This document shows, one piece after another, positions 17,506 through 27,282 of a stretch of DNA of 64,000 nucleotides; within the stretch, counting starts at the first letter, position 1, and each line of letters begins with the position of its first letter. The stretch is from NCBI GenBank assembly GCA_019359615.1, contig JAHHHA010000004.1:1-64000 (forward strand), given 5' to 3'. The stretch is from Cyanosarcina radialis HA8281-LM2. Its GTDB lineage: Bacteria > Cyanobacteriota > Cyanobacteriia > Cyanobacteriales > CCAP-1448. A program made the translations under genes and the position numbers. A model generated the notes under the pieces. The model searched no databases, was not told where the DNA came from, and saw only the letters and a program-made list of their open reading frames with translations.

Positions 17506-18084
17506 TCAACTATGAGGCGATAAGATAGCTGGCGGTGACAAAATACCAGCGGGGGTTTTGCTGCTAGCCCACTGGCTGTAGTCTGATAGCAGTTGATGGA
17601 TCAACCTTTGTTTGATAGTTAGCAAGACGCTCTTGAGCAAACTGTTGCCAGTCATCTCTAGTAGGGGTTTGGGAGTCAACCAAAAAGCTGGCGGTAAATC
17701 TACTTCTACTGTTAAATTAGCTACCCCCTGCAAACTCGTACTACCCCCCTCTTGTCGGGGAACTAGTTGACCTTTAAGATTGAGGGCAAAACGTCGATCG
17801 ATGTACTCCACCCCTCTAATTTCACAACCTACTGACTCTAGATGCACAGTTCCACTCGATGAAACCCACACTTTTAGGTCTACTATCGGTTGGATGCTCA
17901 ACGTCATAAAGCTCAAAGGTCGCATTTTCAGCCGAAAGCGATCGTCGCTAAGCTGTTCCATGCGAGTCGGATCGACTAGGGCATTTACCAGGCGGTGGGG
18001 CTGACGCAAATAGTGTTGAATCGGCACTGGCTGTGCTGGGACGGCCATCTGAACGGATTGAGCGGCGACAAATTGAATGTGCAT
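17506..18084 (-). CDS. DUF1997 family protein
   Basis: A 192-aa protein of the DUF1997 family conserved in cyanobacteria and plastids, visible as HYLRQPHRLVNALVDPTRME, a beta-rich middle (FRLKMRPLSFMTLSIQPIVD) and PPAFWLTPKPLLEMTGNSLL. The shape suggests a lipid- or pigment-binding START-like fold, which is inference. The last 15 residues repeat SPPAILSP and look like added low-complexity tail. Confidence 0.8.
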   Translation of the reverse strand: MHIQFVAAQSVQMAVPAQPVPIQHYLRQPHRLVNALVDPTRMEQLSDDRFRLKMRPLSFMTLSIQPIVDLKVWVSSSGTVHLESVGCEIRGVEYIDRRFALNLKGQLVPRQEGGSTSLQGVANLTVEVDLPPAFWLTPKPLLEMTGNSLLKSVLLTIKQRLIHQLLSDYSQWASSKTPAGILSPPAILSPHS

Positions 18085-18469
18085 GAGGAGTCAAGAGACA
18101 ATAGCAGGAGTTTAGGGGGTAGAGATGCAATATCTCGCCTCTCTACGGGAGTTTAGAAAAAGGAGTAACAATTGGTGAACCCCTATTTTCATTCTAATTT
18201 ACATTTCTTAATAATAAAGATCGACAGGACACTTTTGCGACCCAGCAGTTAATCTGGTGTCGATCGTCATTTCCCTCCTGTTGGTGATTATAAAGATTTA
18301 TGTGACAACAACTTCCTTTTATGAGAAATATCGAGAAACATTAAAAAATTCTTCAATCAGAAGAATACAGAAATATGCGCCGAGCGCAGGCTGCGCCAAC
18401 AGGAGTGCAGAAGTTCAGAATGCTTCTAAACTCCTACACTCCTACATTCTGAACTCCTTTTAATTGCTT
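18085..18469. repeat. Spacer with dispersed repeats upstream of pheA
   Basis: No gene. It holds a hairpin GCGCCGAGCGCAGGCTGCGCC (18378-18397) and, at 18405-18462, a heptamer/octamer-type run (CAGAAGTTCAGAA, CTCCTACACTCCTACA) ending just before the pheA start. Confidence 0.55.
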
Positions 18470-19306
18470 ATGACCTCTATTGCCTACTTGGGTCCTGCTG
18501 GTACGAATGCCGAAACGGTTGCCTTAGCTTACGCTAGCTGGCTGACTCAGATCGGGCAAGAAGCCCAATTATGCCCGTATCCCAGTATTGCCCAGGCGAT
18601 AAAAGCCACCGCCCAAAAAGAAACCGATCTAGCTGTAGTGCCAGTAGAAAACTCGATCGAAGGCAGTGTCGCCATGACCCTAGATACAATCTGGCAATTA
18701 GATGGACTGCAAATTCAGCAAGCTTTGGTTTTATCAATTTCTCACGCGCTGCTATCTCGCGCCGCCAGTTTAGGAGAAATTAAAACCGTTTCTTCACACC
18801 CCCAAGCTTTGGCGCAGTGTCAAGACTGGTTGCAGAAACATCTGCCAGCGGCACGGTTAATTCCTGCGAACTCGACTACCGAGGTACTCAAGCATCTAGA
18901 CGCAGATCGAACATTAGGATCGATCTCTTCTCCCAGAGCGGCTCAACTTTACAACTTACCGATTCTAGCCGACTCGATCGGCGACTATCCAGACAACTGC
19001 ACCCGCTTTTGGGTAGTCGGCTTACAACCCTCCCCTGGTGGGACTCATACCTCTTTAGCTTTCAGCGTTCCAGCCAATGCCCCAGGGGCGCTAGTGGAGC
19101 CACTGCAAGTCTTCGCCAGCCGAGGCATCAACCTCAGTCGGATCGAATCTCGCCCCACCAAGCGATCGCTAGGAGACTATCTGTTTTTCCTCGATTTAGA
19201 AGCCGATGCCAGACAAGAAGATATTCGTTTGGCGATCGAAGAATTAACCACCCATACCGAAACCATCAAGATTTTCGGCAGCTACGAAATTTTAAATATT
19301 CGATAG
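18470..19306 (+). CDS. pheA: Prephenate dehydratase
   Basis: Converts prephenate to phenylpyruvate in phenylalanine biosynthesis. The monofunctional form is seen: catalytic PDT domain (MTSIAYLGPAGTNAETVA at the start, the NCTRFWVV motif with the catalytic Thr-Arg-Phe), then an ACT regulatory domain with the ESRPTKRSLGDYLFF motif that binds phenylalanine. Length 278 aa is normal. ATG 18470 is preferred to the TTG six bases upstream. No operon partner. Confidence 0.95.
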   Translation: MTSIAYLGPAGTNAETVALAYASWLTQIGQEAQLCPYPSIAQAIKATAQKETDLAVVPVENSIEGSVAMTLDTIWQLDGLQIQQALVLSISHALLSRAASLGEIKTVSSHPQALAQCQDWLQKHLPAARLIPANSTTEVLKHLDADRTLGSISSPRAAQLYNLPILADSIGDYPDNCTRFWVVGLQPSPGGTHTSLAFSVPANAPGALVEPLQVFASRGINLSRIESRPTKRSLGDYLFFLDLEADARQEDIRLAIEELTTHTETIKIFGSYEILNIR

Positions 19307-19371
19307 ATTGTAGGTTGGGTATAGCTCTGCGAAACCCAACGAACCCAACCATAATCGCTGATTTTAACTAT

Positions 19372-19866
19372 CTAAATTATCGATTTAATTGATGTTCTCC
19401 TCACTAGCGCGATCGCTTTCTCTAAAGTTGGATCGTTTTCCTCCCGACTGCCCTCATAATGAGCCTCAAAATCATCCTCTCCAGTAAAACAAAGATAATT
19501 TATCCCCACTACCCAACAAGGGCGAATACCTAAAGCTTTTGCTAGTGCTTCGTGGCGATCGATGGAGCCAAAATCTTCTATCGGCTTGCTCAGTATCGCC
19601 TCTATTTGTGCGATCGCCTCTTCTTTTTCAAACGCCCTAGCTAATGTCCTAGCATCTCCACCCTTAATTTCTCTGCCTGCTGTCTCGCCGATCGTTCTTC
19701 CAGGTCGCCAGTGTTTATCGCCCGATGAGAAGACAAACAAACCATGGCTGTATTGTGTCCATCTCGATACTGGCGCAATAAAGAATCGATCGTAATTAAT
19801 GTAGGTACTATCCCTTGCGATAGCAAAACCCAACATTCCTGGGATGTTGGGTTTTACTCCGTTCAA
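19372..19866 (-). CDS. Hypothetical protein (164 aa) between inverted repeats
   Basis: I do not recognise it. The C-terminal half looks like genuine coding sequence (helical, DARTLARAFEKEEAIAQIEA, then IDRHEALAKALGIRPCWVVG). The 5' end runs through a dispersed hairpin whose arms read AAACCCAACAT and ATGTTGGGTTT (about 19828-19859), and a related GTTGGGT repeat lies after the stop (19309-19350). The true start may therefore be the internal ATG that begins MLGFAIARD. A shorter overlapping frame exists, so confidence is limited. Confidence 0.45.
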   Translation of the reverse strand: MNGVKPNIPGMLGFAIARDSTYINYDRFFIAPVSRWTQYSHGLFVFSSGDKHWRPGRTIGETAGREIKGGDARTLARAFEKEEAIAQIEAILSKPIEDFGSIDRHEALAKALGIRPCWVVGINYLCFTGEDDFEAHYEGSREENDPTLEKAIALVRRTSIKSII

Positions 19867-19968
19867 CCCAACCTACCATCAATCTGATTATGGGTATTTA
19901 ACCGGATTCGATATGAAGAGCGATCGCTTCTTTATATTCCTTCGTGGTTTGTTAAAAATTTAAGATCG

Positions 19969-20475
19969 CTACTCGCACATCAAAGTATCGCGAGTATTCC
20001 TACCAGTAGTCGGGTTAGTACCTTTAGCCAACTGACAGAGTTGTTCGCGAACGTCTTCGCGCAGCAGCACGTCAGTAAAATCTGCACCATCGACGATCGC
20101 TTTATCAAACTTAGCGTTAAAAGCAAAAGCTCCCTCTAAAATCGCATTGGTGAGATTGGCTTTAGCAAATTTAGCCGTATCTAAAGTAGCGTTGGTGAGA
20201 TTGGCTCCTTCTAAATTCGCCTCTTGGAAATTAGCACCAAACAAACTGACACCCCGTAAATCGGTGTGACTGAGGTTACTTTTCTTCAGATTAGTTTTGG
20301 TAAAGCTAGAGTCGGTAAGCACGCGACCGGAAAAATCGGCACCAGTCAGGTTTTCTTGGTTGTAATCTAAAGCCAAAACTGGATGAGCGATCGCCCCCAA
20401 AGTCACTAAACTGGCAACTAGAACAATAACCAGATTTCTAACCGCAGACCAGAGATGGTGAAGCCGATAATTCAT
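19969..20475 (-). CDS. Exported pentapeptide-repeat protein, probably thylakoid lumenal
   Basis: An N-terminal signal peptide (LVIVLVASLVTLGAIAHPVLA, cleavage near residue 36) precedes about 15 A(D/N)LxX pentapeptides (LTGADFSGR, ANLEGANLTNATL) that form a right-handed beta-helix. A C-terminal Cys pair (LCQLAK and LMCE) can make a disulfide. The layout matches small lumenal pentapeptide proteins of cyanobacteria and chloroplasts. Their role is structural and unclear. Confidence 0.85.
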   Translation of the reverse strand: MNYRLHHLWSAVRNLVIVLVASLVTLGAIAHPVLALDYNQENLTGADFSGRVLTDSSFTKTNLKKSNLSHTDLRGVSLFGANFQEANLEGANLTNATLDTAKFAKANLTNAILEGAFAFNAKFDKAIVDGADFTDVLLREDVREQLCQLAKGTNPTTGRNTRDTLMCE

Positions 20476-20524
20476 AAAAATCTTGCAAAACCTTACTATC
20501 TATATATTACCAGCCTACTGAAGC

Positions 20525-21043
20525 ATGAAATTACCCGACCCCAATTTAGGCGAACTGGGAGAAGAGCTAGTCGCTCGCTGGTTGCAGCAGCAAGGCTGGA
20601 AAATTTTGCATCGCCGCTGGCATTGCCCTTGGGGAGAGATAGATTTAGTCGCGATCGAGGGAGAGGGAGATGGGGAGATGGGGAGATGGGGAGATGGGGT
20701 GAGGGTAACTCCAAGTTCTTCATCGCCCCTGCTAGCTTTTGTGGAGGTAAAAACTCGCAGTCGCGGCAATTGGGATGCTGACGGATTGCTGGCAGTCGAT
20801 CGCGCCAAGCAAGCCAAACTTTGTCAAGCTGCCCAGCTATTTTTAGCTCGATATCCCGACTTGGCAGATGTTGCCTGTCGATTTGATGTAGCTCTCGTTA
20901 AAAAAATCTCTATAACAAAAAATGTCAGTCGCCAAGTAGAAAAAAACTTCCCCTCCCAGATTGAAATCGGGCAAATAGTATCTTTTAATAACTGTCAACT
21001 TATCCTACAAGACTATATTCCCTCGGCTTTCGATACTGCTTGA
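20525..21043 (+). CDS. yraN: YraN/UPF0102 family nuclease-like protein with an in-frame repeat insertion
   Basis: Restriction-endonuclease-like fold of the YraN family, with GELGEELVARWLQQQGW, catalytic GEIDLVA and then FVEVKTRS (the ExK pair). Between these two catalytic strands, where the family has a tight turn, sit about 20 extra residues encoded by GGGAGATG octamer repeats (20659-20705) that stay in frame. The C-terminus is also longer than usual. The insertion is in a loop, so the fold may survive. Confidence 0.85.
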   Translation: MKLPDPNLGELGEELVARWLQQQGWKILHRRWHCPWGEIDLVAIEGEGDGEMGRWGDGVRVTPSSSSPLLAFVEVKTRSRGNWDADGLLAVDRAKQAKLCQAAQLFLARYPDLADVACRFDVALVKKISITKNVSRQVEKNFPSQIEIGQIVSFNNCQLILQDYIPSAFDTA

Positions 21044-21185
21044 TAGCAGAAACACCTAGTCAAGAGAAAAAAGAAATCTGCTGCATCACGAAGTCAAAAT
21101 TCCGAACTCCGTAAGCGCCAAGCGCAGGCTACGCCTTAGCGCAGCGTCTCCGCAGGAGTTACTCCGAACTCCGAACTCATGAGGC

Positions 21186-21419
21186 TTACTGGCCGAATTC
21201 CTCGCGGGCTTTTTGTACTAACTCTAGCGTGACAGTCTCTTCTCCAAGTTGGCGGGCTAACTGTTCGATTTTTTGACGAGCCTGCGATCGAGCAAAAAAC
21301 GGAATTTTCTTCAACTCAATACTGGCTCCGGGAGTCCAATGTAGAACATCTGTCAGATCGGAATCGCGCATATGACCTTTAGCCGCTAGGAGGCAATTTA
21401 CTTTAATCATAAATGGCAA
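21186..21419 (-). CDS. PCP_red domain protein (77 aa)
   Basis: A single small domain with [20 protein letters not shown] then [12 protein letters not shown], the PF08369 motif found at the C-terminus of the light-independent protochlorophyllide reductase B subunit and as stand-alone proteins in cyanobacteria. Starts at 21419 or the internal Met that begins [13 protein letters not shown] (21371) are both possible. Stand-alone function is unknown. Confidence 0.75.
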   Translation of the reverse strand: MPFMIKVNCLLAAKGHMRDSDLTDVLHWTPGASIELKKIPFFARSQARQKIEQLARQLGEETVTLELVQKAREEFGQ

Positions 21420-21505
21420 CTAGATCGATCGGCTCTGATGCTCCAGAAAAATTATTTCCTGATATAACTTTAGAGGTCGCTATTAATCGCCAACTTACAA
21501 TTTCA

Positions 21506-22249
21506 ATGTCTCCTCAAACCAAGCTCTACGAAGGTAAAGCCAAAATTCTTTATACCACCGAAGATCCAGAAATTCTCTTAGCAGAATTCAAGGACGATGC
21601 CACTGCATTTAACGCTCAAAAACGAGGAGCGATCGCTGGTAAAGGCGAAATCAATTGCCGCATTTCTGCCTACTTGTTCGACCTGTTGGCAGCCCATGAC
21701 GTGAAAACTCACTTTATCGATTGTCCGGCCCCCGATCGAATGCGAGTGAAAAATGTAAAGATTTTGCCGATCGAGGTAGTAGTCAGGAACATTGCCGCTG
21801 GTAGTTTGTGTCAACAAACTGGGTTGCCAGTCGGCACCGTCTTACCGCAACCCTTGGTGGAATTTTTTTATAAAAACGACGCTCTCGGAGATCCTTTGTT
21901 GACGCTCGATCGCCTGCTATTATTAAACCTTGCCACTCCCGATCGAGTGGAGCAATTGCAAGTTATGGCCAAACGAATTAACCAAATCCTCTCGGATTTC
22001 TTCGATCGCTGCGGCATTACCCTGGTAGACTTCAAGCTAGAGTTTGGCCTCGATCGCCAGCAACAACTGCTGCTAGCAGACGAAATCAGCCCCGATACTT
22101 GCCGCCTCTGGGATCGAGCCGAAGTAGATCCAGACAAACGGGTGATGGATAAAGATCGTTTTCGCCGCGATTTAGGCAACATCGAAGATGCCTATCAACA
22201 AGTTCTCAAACGAGTTTTGGAAACTAAAATCCCAACGAAAAACGTCTAA
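21506..22249 (+). CDS. purC: Phosphoribosylaminoimidazole-succinocarboxamide synthase
   Basis: SAICAR synthetase of purine biosynthesis. It shows KLYEGKAKILY at the N-terminus (ATP site), VVVRNIAAGSLCQQTGLPVG and VDFKLEFG. ATG 21506 gives MSPQTKLYEGKAK and the usual length of 247 aa. The frame is open upstream to 21413, but that part is not family-like. It heads the conserved purC-bamA-lpx cluster. Confidence 0.95.
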   Translation: MSPQTKLYEGKAKILYTTEDPEILLAEFKDDATAFNAQKRGAIAGKGEINCRISAYLFDLLAAHDVKTHFIDCPAPDRMRVKNVKILPIEVVVRNIAAGSLCQQTGLPVGTVLPQPLVEFFYKNDALGDPLLTLDRLLLLNLATPDRVEQLQVMAKRINQILSDFFDRCGITLVDFKLEFGLDRQQQLLLADEISPDTCRLWDRAEVDPDKRVMDKDRFRRDLGNIEDAYQQVLKRVLETKIPTKNV

Positions 22250-22300
22250 AATTGTTTAATTGTCAGGTGTGTGGAAGTCTCAAATTACGGAGTGAAGAAC

Positions 22301-24457
22301 ATGCGCTTATCGCCCTTGCTCGTGGCAACTTTAGTTGCCGCAACCACGTTGAGTTTGCCAAATCCCGTTCGCGGACAAACGGTAAATTCTTCTACTCCCG
22401 CCTCAGCTTCAAAGCCAAAAGATGTCATCGTCCCTACCACTAATCGTCCGGTAGTGGTGGTATCGACACCAGTAGTCCAAAAACCGAAAACCCCAGTTTC
22501 GCAACAACCAAGCCCCGGCACGGAATCGACCCCCGGACAAGAAACCCCCGATACTCTGCGATTTGACGTTACCCCCGGAACTCCAGGACTGGAGATTAAC
22601 CCAACGCAGCCTGCCCCCACATCTCCCCCTAGTACCTCTGAGCCAACTCAAACTCAAGAACCTGAAGCTACGGTATTGGTAGGAGAAGTGCTCGTTAATG
22701 GGGCTGAAGGAGAACTGCAACAAAGGATCTACGATGCCATTCGCACTCGTCCGGGCAGCACTACCACCCGCAGCCAACTGCAAGAAGATGTCAACGCGAT
22801 TTATGGCCTCGGTTTTTTCTCTAAAGTAGAAGTGACTCCCGAAGATACCCCAGTGGGGGTGCGCATCACTTTTACCGTCCAGCCGAACCCCGTACTGCAA
22901 AAAGTTTCGGTTAATTCCGTTCCCACCAGCGAAGGCGGTGCGGCAGTGCCCGATAAGGTGATAGACGAGATCTTCTCGCCCCTGTACGGCCGCATTCTCA
23001 ACTTGAACGACCTGCAAGAAGGAATTAAAAAACTCAACCAGTGGTACAAAGATAACGGTTACGACCTCGCCCAGGTGGTGGAAGCCCCGAAGGTGGGAGA
23101 AGACGGTACGGTTAACTTGGTAATTGCTGAAGGGATAATTGAAGACGTGCAAGTCGGCTTCCTCAACAAAGAAGGCGAGGAAACAGACGAGGAAGGTAAA
23201 CCCGTTACAGGTCGCACCCGCGACTTTATCATCACTCGCGAGGTGGAGTTAAAGCCAGGAGATGTCTTCAACCGTCAGAAAGCCGAACGAGATTTACGAC
23301 GGGTGTTTGGCTTAGGGATTTTTGACGACGTGCGGCTGAGGTTCAAACCAGGCCAAGATCCCCGCAAAGTGGTGATGATCGTCAGTGTAATCGAGAAAAA
23401 TAGCGGCTCGATCGCGGCTGGTGCTGGTATTAGTTCCTCCAGTGGGTTATTCGGTACGGTCAGCTATCAAGAGCAAAACTTGGGTGGCAACAACCAAAAA
23501 CTGGGCGGAGAAATCCAATTGGGGCAGCGCGAGTTCCTGTTCGATGTCAACTTCACTGACCCTTGGATTGCTGGCGATCCGTATCGCACCTCTTACACGA
23601 TTAACGGTTTCCGCCGTCGATCGATCTCGTTGATTTTTGATGGCGGCGACAACGAAGTCAACTTACCCAATGGAGATACGCCCCGCGTCGTCCGCATTGG
23701 GGGTGGAATTACCTTCGGGCGACAACTCAGTCGAGATGTCTACAATCCTTCAGAGTGGAGAGTTTCAGCGGGCTTGCAATACCAAAGCATCTCCATTCGC
23801 GATAGCGATGGCGAACTCAGCCCTAGAGACGAATTGGGGAACGACCTGAGCTTTAGCGGCAGCGGTAGAGACGATCTAGTCACTCTCCAGTTAGGGGCAG
23901 TACGCGATCGTCGCAATAACGCCTTATCTCCCACCCAAGGTTCCCTGCTGCGCTTCGGTTTCGAGCAGTCCTTGCCCGTAGGTTCGGGAAATATCTTACT
24001 CAGTCGCGTCCGAGGAAGTTACAGCTACTATATGCCAGTGACGTTTACTAAGTTTACTAAAGGCCCCCAAGCCTTAGCCTTTAACGTGCAAGCTGGTACT
24101 GTTCTGGGCGATCTACCGCCTTACGAGGCTTTTATCTTAGGCGGCAGTAACTCGGTCAGAGGCTACGATGAGGGCGATGTCGGCAGCGGTCGCAGTTTTA
24201 TTCAAGCTACGGCTGAATATCGGTTTCCGATCTTCTCGGTAGTTGGTGGCGCTCTGTTTGTGGATGCAGCTACCGATCTGGGAACTAGCGGCGACGTGCT
24301 TGGCGATCCGTCTGGGGTACGCGGCAAACCGGGTAGCGGCTTTGGTTACGGTGCTGGGGTGCGGATTCAATCTCCTCTGGGGCCGATCCGGATCGATTAT
24401 GGTTTTAACGACCAAGGCGATAGCCGCCTCCACTTTGGTATTGGAGAACGCTTTTAA
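22301..24457 (+). CDS. bamA: Omp85/BamA-type outer membrane assembly protein
   Basis: A 718-aa outer-membrane protein: signal peptide (LLVATLVAATTLSLPNPVRGQ), a proline-rich periplasmic linker typical of cyanobacteria, three POTRA repeats (about residues 130-370, with EVLVNGAEG and GILNxx-like starts) and a C-terminal beta-barrel ending in aromatic F. The VRGYDEGDVG motif in the barrel is the conserved VRGY/F lid-loop motif. It inserts outer-membrane proteins and neighbours the lipid A genes. ATG 22301 gives the proper signal peptide. Confidence 0.92.
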   Translation: MRLSPLLVATLVAATTLSLPNPVRGQTVNSSTPASASKPKDVIVPTTNRPVVVVSTPVVQKPKTPVSQQPSPGTESTPGQETPDTLRFDVTPGTPGLEINPTQPAPTSPPSTSEPTQTQEPEATVLVGEVLVNGAEGELQQRIYDAIRTRPGSTTTRSQLQEDVNAIYGLGFFSKVEVTPEDTPVGVRITFTVQPNPVLQKVSVNSVPTSEGGAAVPDKVIDEIFSPLYGRILNLNDLQEGIKKLNQWYKDNGYDLAQVVEAPKVGEDGTVNLVIAEGIIEDVQVGFLNKEGEETDEEGKPVTGRTRDFIITREVELKPGDVFNRQKAERDLRRVFGLGIFDDVRLRFKPGQDPRKVVMIVSVIEKNSGSIAAGAGISSSSGLFGTVSYQEQNLGGNNQKLGGEIQLGQREFLFDVNFTDPWIAGDPYRTSYTINGFRRRSISLIFDGGDNEVNLPNGDTPRVVRIGGGITFGRQLSRDVYNPSEWRVSAGLQYQSISIRDSDGELSPRDELGNDLSFSGSGRDDLVTLQLGAVRDRRNNALSPTQGSLLRFGFEQSLPVGSGNILLSRVRGSYSYYMPVTFTKFTKGPQALAFNVQAGTVLGDLPPYEAFILGGSNSVRGYDEGDVGSGRSFIQATAEYRFPIFSVVGGALFVDAATDLGTSGDVLGDPSGVRGKPGSGFGYGAGVRIQSPLGPIRIDYGFNDQGDSRLHFGIGERF

Positions 24458-24546
24458 AGAAGTGTTGAGTGTTAAGTGTTGAGTGTAGAGCGATTGAGAG
24501 TAGTTGAAATGCGATCGAAAACTCAAAACCTGCAAACGCGATAGAT

Positions 24547-25482
24547 ATGCTGTCTCGATCGACTACAAATTCCGGTAGATGTACCTTGGGGGCATCTTTT
24601 GAGATGTCTGGCGTGGGACTTCACAGCGGCACAGTCACCCGCGTCAAAGTGATGCCAGCGGCAGCAGACGAGGGACGCTATTTCGTCCGCGTCGATCTGC
24701 CCGATCTGCCTCAAATTCCGGCGCGGGTAGAGGCGGTCGGACAAACTACCCTATCGACTCAATTAGCTGCGGGCAATGCCAGCGTGCGGACGGTAGAACA
24801 CTTGCTGGCCGCTTTGGCTGGTCTGGGTGTCGATGATGCCCGAATCGAGATTGATGGTGGCGAAGTCCCCTTACTAGATGGTTCGGCCCGAGAGTGGGTA
24901 GAAGCGATCGATCGAGTAGGAGTCGCCGTCCAAGCAAAAGAGCTAGGGAAAGATCCAAACAAAGAAACTCTCCCCATCTCCCCATCTCCCCATCTCCCCA
25001 TCTCTCTCACAGAGCCAATTTGGGCATATCAAGGCGATGCTTTTGTTGCTGCCCTACCATCGCCCGTGCTGCGATTTACTTATGGGATTGAGTTCGATCT
25101 ACCAGCAATCGGCAAGCAATGGCACAGCTTTAACCCGACATCAGAAGATTTTGCCGAAGCGATCGCCCCAGCGAGAACTTTTGGCTTAGCCGACCAAGTA
25201 GAATCTTTACGAGCCGCTGGTTTGATTAAAGGCGGTAGCTTAGAAAATGCCCTAGTTTGCGATCGCAATGGTTGGCTGAACCCACCCTTAAGATTTGTCA
25301 ACGAACCAGCACGCCATAAGCTGCTAGATTTAATCGGAGATCTAAGCTTGTTAGGGACTTTTCCTCAAGCTCATTTCCTGGCCTATAAAGCCAGCCATAG
25401 CCTACATATTCAACTGGCCGGGCAGCTAGCGGTGGTGAGGGAGCAGGGGAAGCAGGAGAAGCAGGGGCAAATTAACTACTGA
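24547..25482 (+). CDS. lpxC: UDP-3-O-acyl-N-acetylglucosamine deacetylase, with repeat-derived loop
   Basis: Zinc enzyme of the committed step of lipid A synthesis. Metal and catalytic motifs are [20 protein letters not shown] and the C-terminal HxxH-type region. Between the two sandwich domains lies an extra stretch (about residues 135-155) encoded by CCCCATCT octamers at 24968-25010, in frame. The C-terminus [11 protein letters not shown] is likewise repeat-derived. Core residues are intact, so activity is expected. Confidence 0.93.
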   Translation: MLSRSTTNSGRCTLGASFEMSGVGLHSGTVTRVKVMPAAADEGRYFVRVDLPDLPQIPARVEAVGQTTLSTQLAAGNASVRTVEHLLAALAGLGVDDARIEIDGGEVPLLDGSAREWVEAIDRVGVAVQAKELGKDPNKETLPISPSPHLPISLTEPIWAYQGDAFVAALPSPVLRFTYGIEFDLPAIGKQWHSFNPTSEDFAEAIAPARTFGLADQVESLRAAGLIKGGSLENALVCDRNGWLNPPLRFVNEPARHKLLDLIGDLSLLGTFPQAHFLAYKASHSLHIQLAGQLAVVREQGKQEKQGQINY

Positions 25483-25674
25483 CAACTGACTTCTCAACTC
25501 CTAAACTTCTAAACTTCTGTATTCTCTCTCTCAAATAAGTTGAGGAAGGGTAGCATTTGTTAATAAAATCTAAACGTCGATCCATAAATTTCAGGTACCA
25601 ATGCTCTCTGGCAACTGCCTGAGATTTTGGATGCCAGCAGATAGGCCCTATCCTCTGACTCACTAAATTTGCTC

Positions 25675-26214
25675 ATGTCTATACCGATCGTTGTTAATCA
25701 AACCCATGCCGACAGCCACCTAAAAACCCAGCACAGCCAGCCGGTAGAAGCAGTTGTCTCAGAGCAGCAACCCTCAAACCGCTCGATTTTTACGCTGGAA
25801 GATATTCAGAAACTCTTGCCTCACCGCTACCCATTTGCCCTGGTAGACCGAATTATTGAGTACGTACCGGGTCAACGGGCGGTAGGAATTAAAAATGTCA
25901 CATTTAACGAACCTCACTTTCAAGGGCACTTTCCCGGCAGGCCGATGATGCCAGGAGTGCTGATCGTCGAAGCCATGGCTCAGGTAGGTGGGATTGTTTT
26001 GACTCAGCTACCAGATGTAGAGGGTAACTTGTTCGTATTTGCTGGGATTGACAAAGTTCGGTTCCGTCGGCCGGTAGTTCCAGGCGATCGCCTAGTGATG
26101 ACGTTGGAACTGCTATGCGTTAAAAGACGTCGTTTTGGGAAGATGCAAGGTCGGGCTGAAGTTGACGGCCAGTTAGTCACTGAAGGCGAACTAATGTTTT
26201 CTTTAGTGGACTAA
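25675..26214 (+). CDS. fabZ: 3-hydroxyacyl-ACP dehydratase
   Basis: Hot-dog-fold dehydratase of fatty acid elongation that also supplies lipid A acyl chains. [14 protein letters not shown] carries the catalytic His and [19 protein letters not shown] the catalytic Glu. A 35-residue N-terminal extension before [12 protein letters not shown] is poorly conserved. It is co-directional with lpxC and lpxA. Confidence 0.95.
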   Translation: MSIPIVVNQTHADSHLKTQHSQPVEAVVSEQQPSNRSIFTLEDIQKLLPHRYPFALVDRIIEYVPGQRAVGIKNVTFNEPHFQGHFPGRPMMPGVLIVEAMAQVGGIVLTQLPDVEGNLFVFAGIDKVRFRRPVVPGDRLVMTLELLCVKRRRFGKMQGRAEVDGQLVTEGELMFSLVD

Positions 26215-26472
26215 TAATCAGGAGTTCAGAAGTCCAGAAGTCCAGAAGTCCAGAAGTTCAGAAGTTTAGGAGTTTAGAAGTTTAGGAGTTTAGAAGTTAC
26301 AGATGCGAGCTCTCGCGTCTGTAGAGAAGAGAGAAGCGTGGAGTGTGGAGTCTGGAGTTAATAAATTCTCCTGAAGCTCCCCCTGCTCCCCCTGCTCCCC
26401 CTGCTCCCCCTGCTTCCCCTGCCCCCTGCTCCCCTCTCCCCCATCTCCCCCCTTCCCCTTGCCCTCCTGTCC
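26215..26472. repeat. Short tandem repeat tract between fabZ and lpxA
   Basis: Almost the whole spacer is made of short tandem arrays: CAGAAGTC/TTAGAAGT octamers (26221-26300) and CTCCCCCTG-type units (26375-26455). They resemble the STRR sequences known from cyanobacteria and are probably non-coding. Confidence 0.7.
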
Positions 26473-27282
26473 ATGACCGAATTAATTCATCCTACCGCTG
26501 TTATCCATCCTGATGCCCGACTGCATCCTACTGTGCGGGTTGGAGCTTATGCTGTCATTGGAGAGCAAGTCAAAGTAGGCCCTCAAACTACGATCGGCCC
26601 TCATGTAGTGCTGGAAGGAGAAACAGAGATTGGCGCTGACAATCAAATTTTTCCTGGAGCAGCCATCGGTTTGGAGCCTCAAGACCTGAAGTATGAAGGC
26701 GATCGCTCGGCGGTGAAAATTGGCGATCGCAATATCATTCGCGAATACGTGACGATCAACCGAGCTACGGGTGCAGGCGAAGCCACATCGCTCGGCAACG
26801 ATAATTTGCTGATGGCTTACTCTCATGTGGCTCATAACTGTACGATCGAAGACTCGGTAATTATTGCTAACGCCGTGTCTTTAGCAGGTCACATTCATAT
26901 CGAGTCTCAAGCCAGAATCAGCGGGGTTCTAGGCGTACATCAATTCGTCCGGATCGGCAGGCTAGCAATGGTAGCTGGCATGAGCCGGATCGATCGCGAC
27001 GTGCCGCCTTATATGTTAGTAGAGGGAAATCCAGCCAAGGTGCGATCGCTCAATCTAGTAGGACTAAAAAGAGCCGGATTTGATGCCGCAGAACTGGCAT
27101 ATCTCAAAAAAGCCTTCCGCCTGCTCTATCGGTCGGAACTAACTTTTACTCAGGCGATCGAACGGCTAGATTTTTTTCCAGAAAGCAAACATTTACAACA
27201 TTTACAGCAGTTTTTGCAACTATCTCAGCGCCCGGGCCGTCGCGGCTTGATTACAGGAAAAAGAGTAAAAGATGAAGAATAA
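26473..27282 (+). CDS. lpxA: UDP-N-acetylglucosamine acyltransferase
   Basis: First enzyme of lipid A synthesis. A left-handed beta-helix of hexapeptide repeats (IHPTAVIHPDARLHPTVRVG) is followed by the catalytic His region MAYSHVAHNCTIED and the helical C-terminal domain (KKAFRLLYRS). Length 269 aa is normal. The end overlaps the lpxB start by 11 bases, a sign of translational coupling. Confidence 0.96.
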   Translation: MTELIHPTAVIHPDARLHPTVRVGAYAVIGEQVKVGPQTTIGPHVVLEGETEIGADNQIFPGAAIGLEPQDLKYEGDRSAVKIGDRNIIREYVTINRATGAGEATSLGNDNLLMAYSHVAHNCTIEDSVIIANAVSLAGHIHIESQARISGVLGVHQFVRIGRLAMVAGMSRIDRDVPPYMLVEGNPAKVRSLNLVGLKRAGFDAAELAYLKKAFRLLYRSELTFTQAIERLDFFPESKHLQHLQQFLQLSQRPGRRGLITGKRVKDEE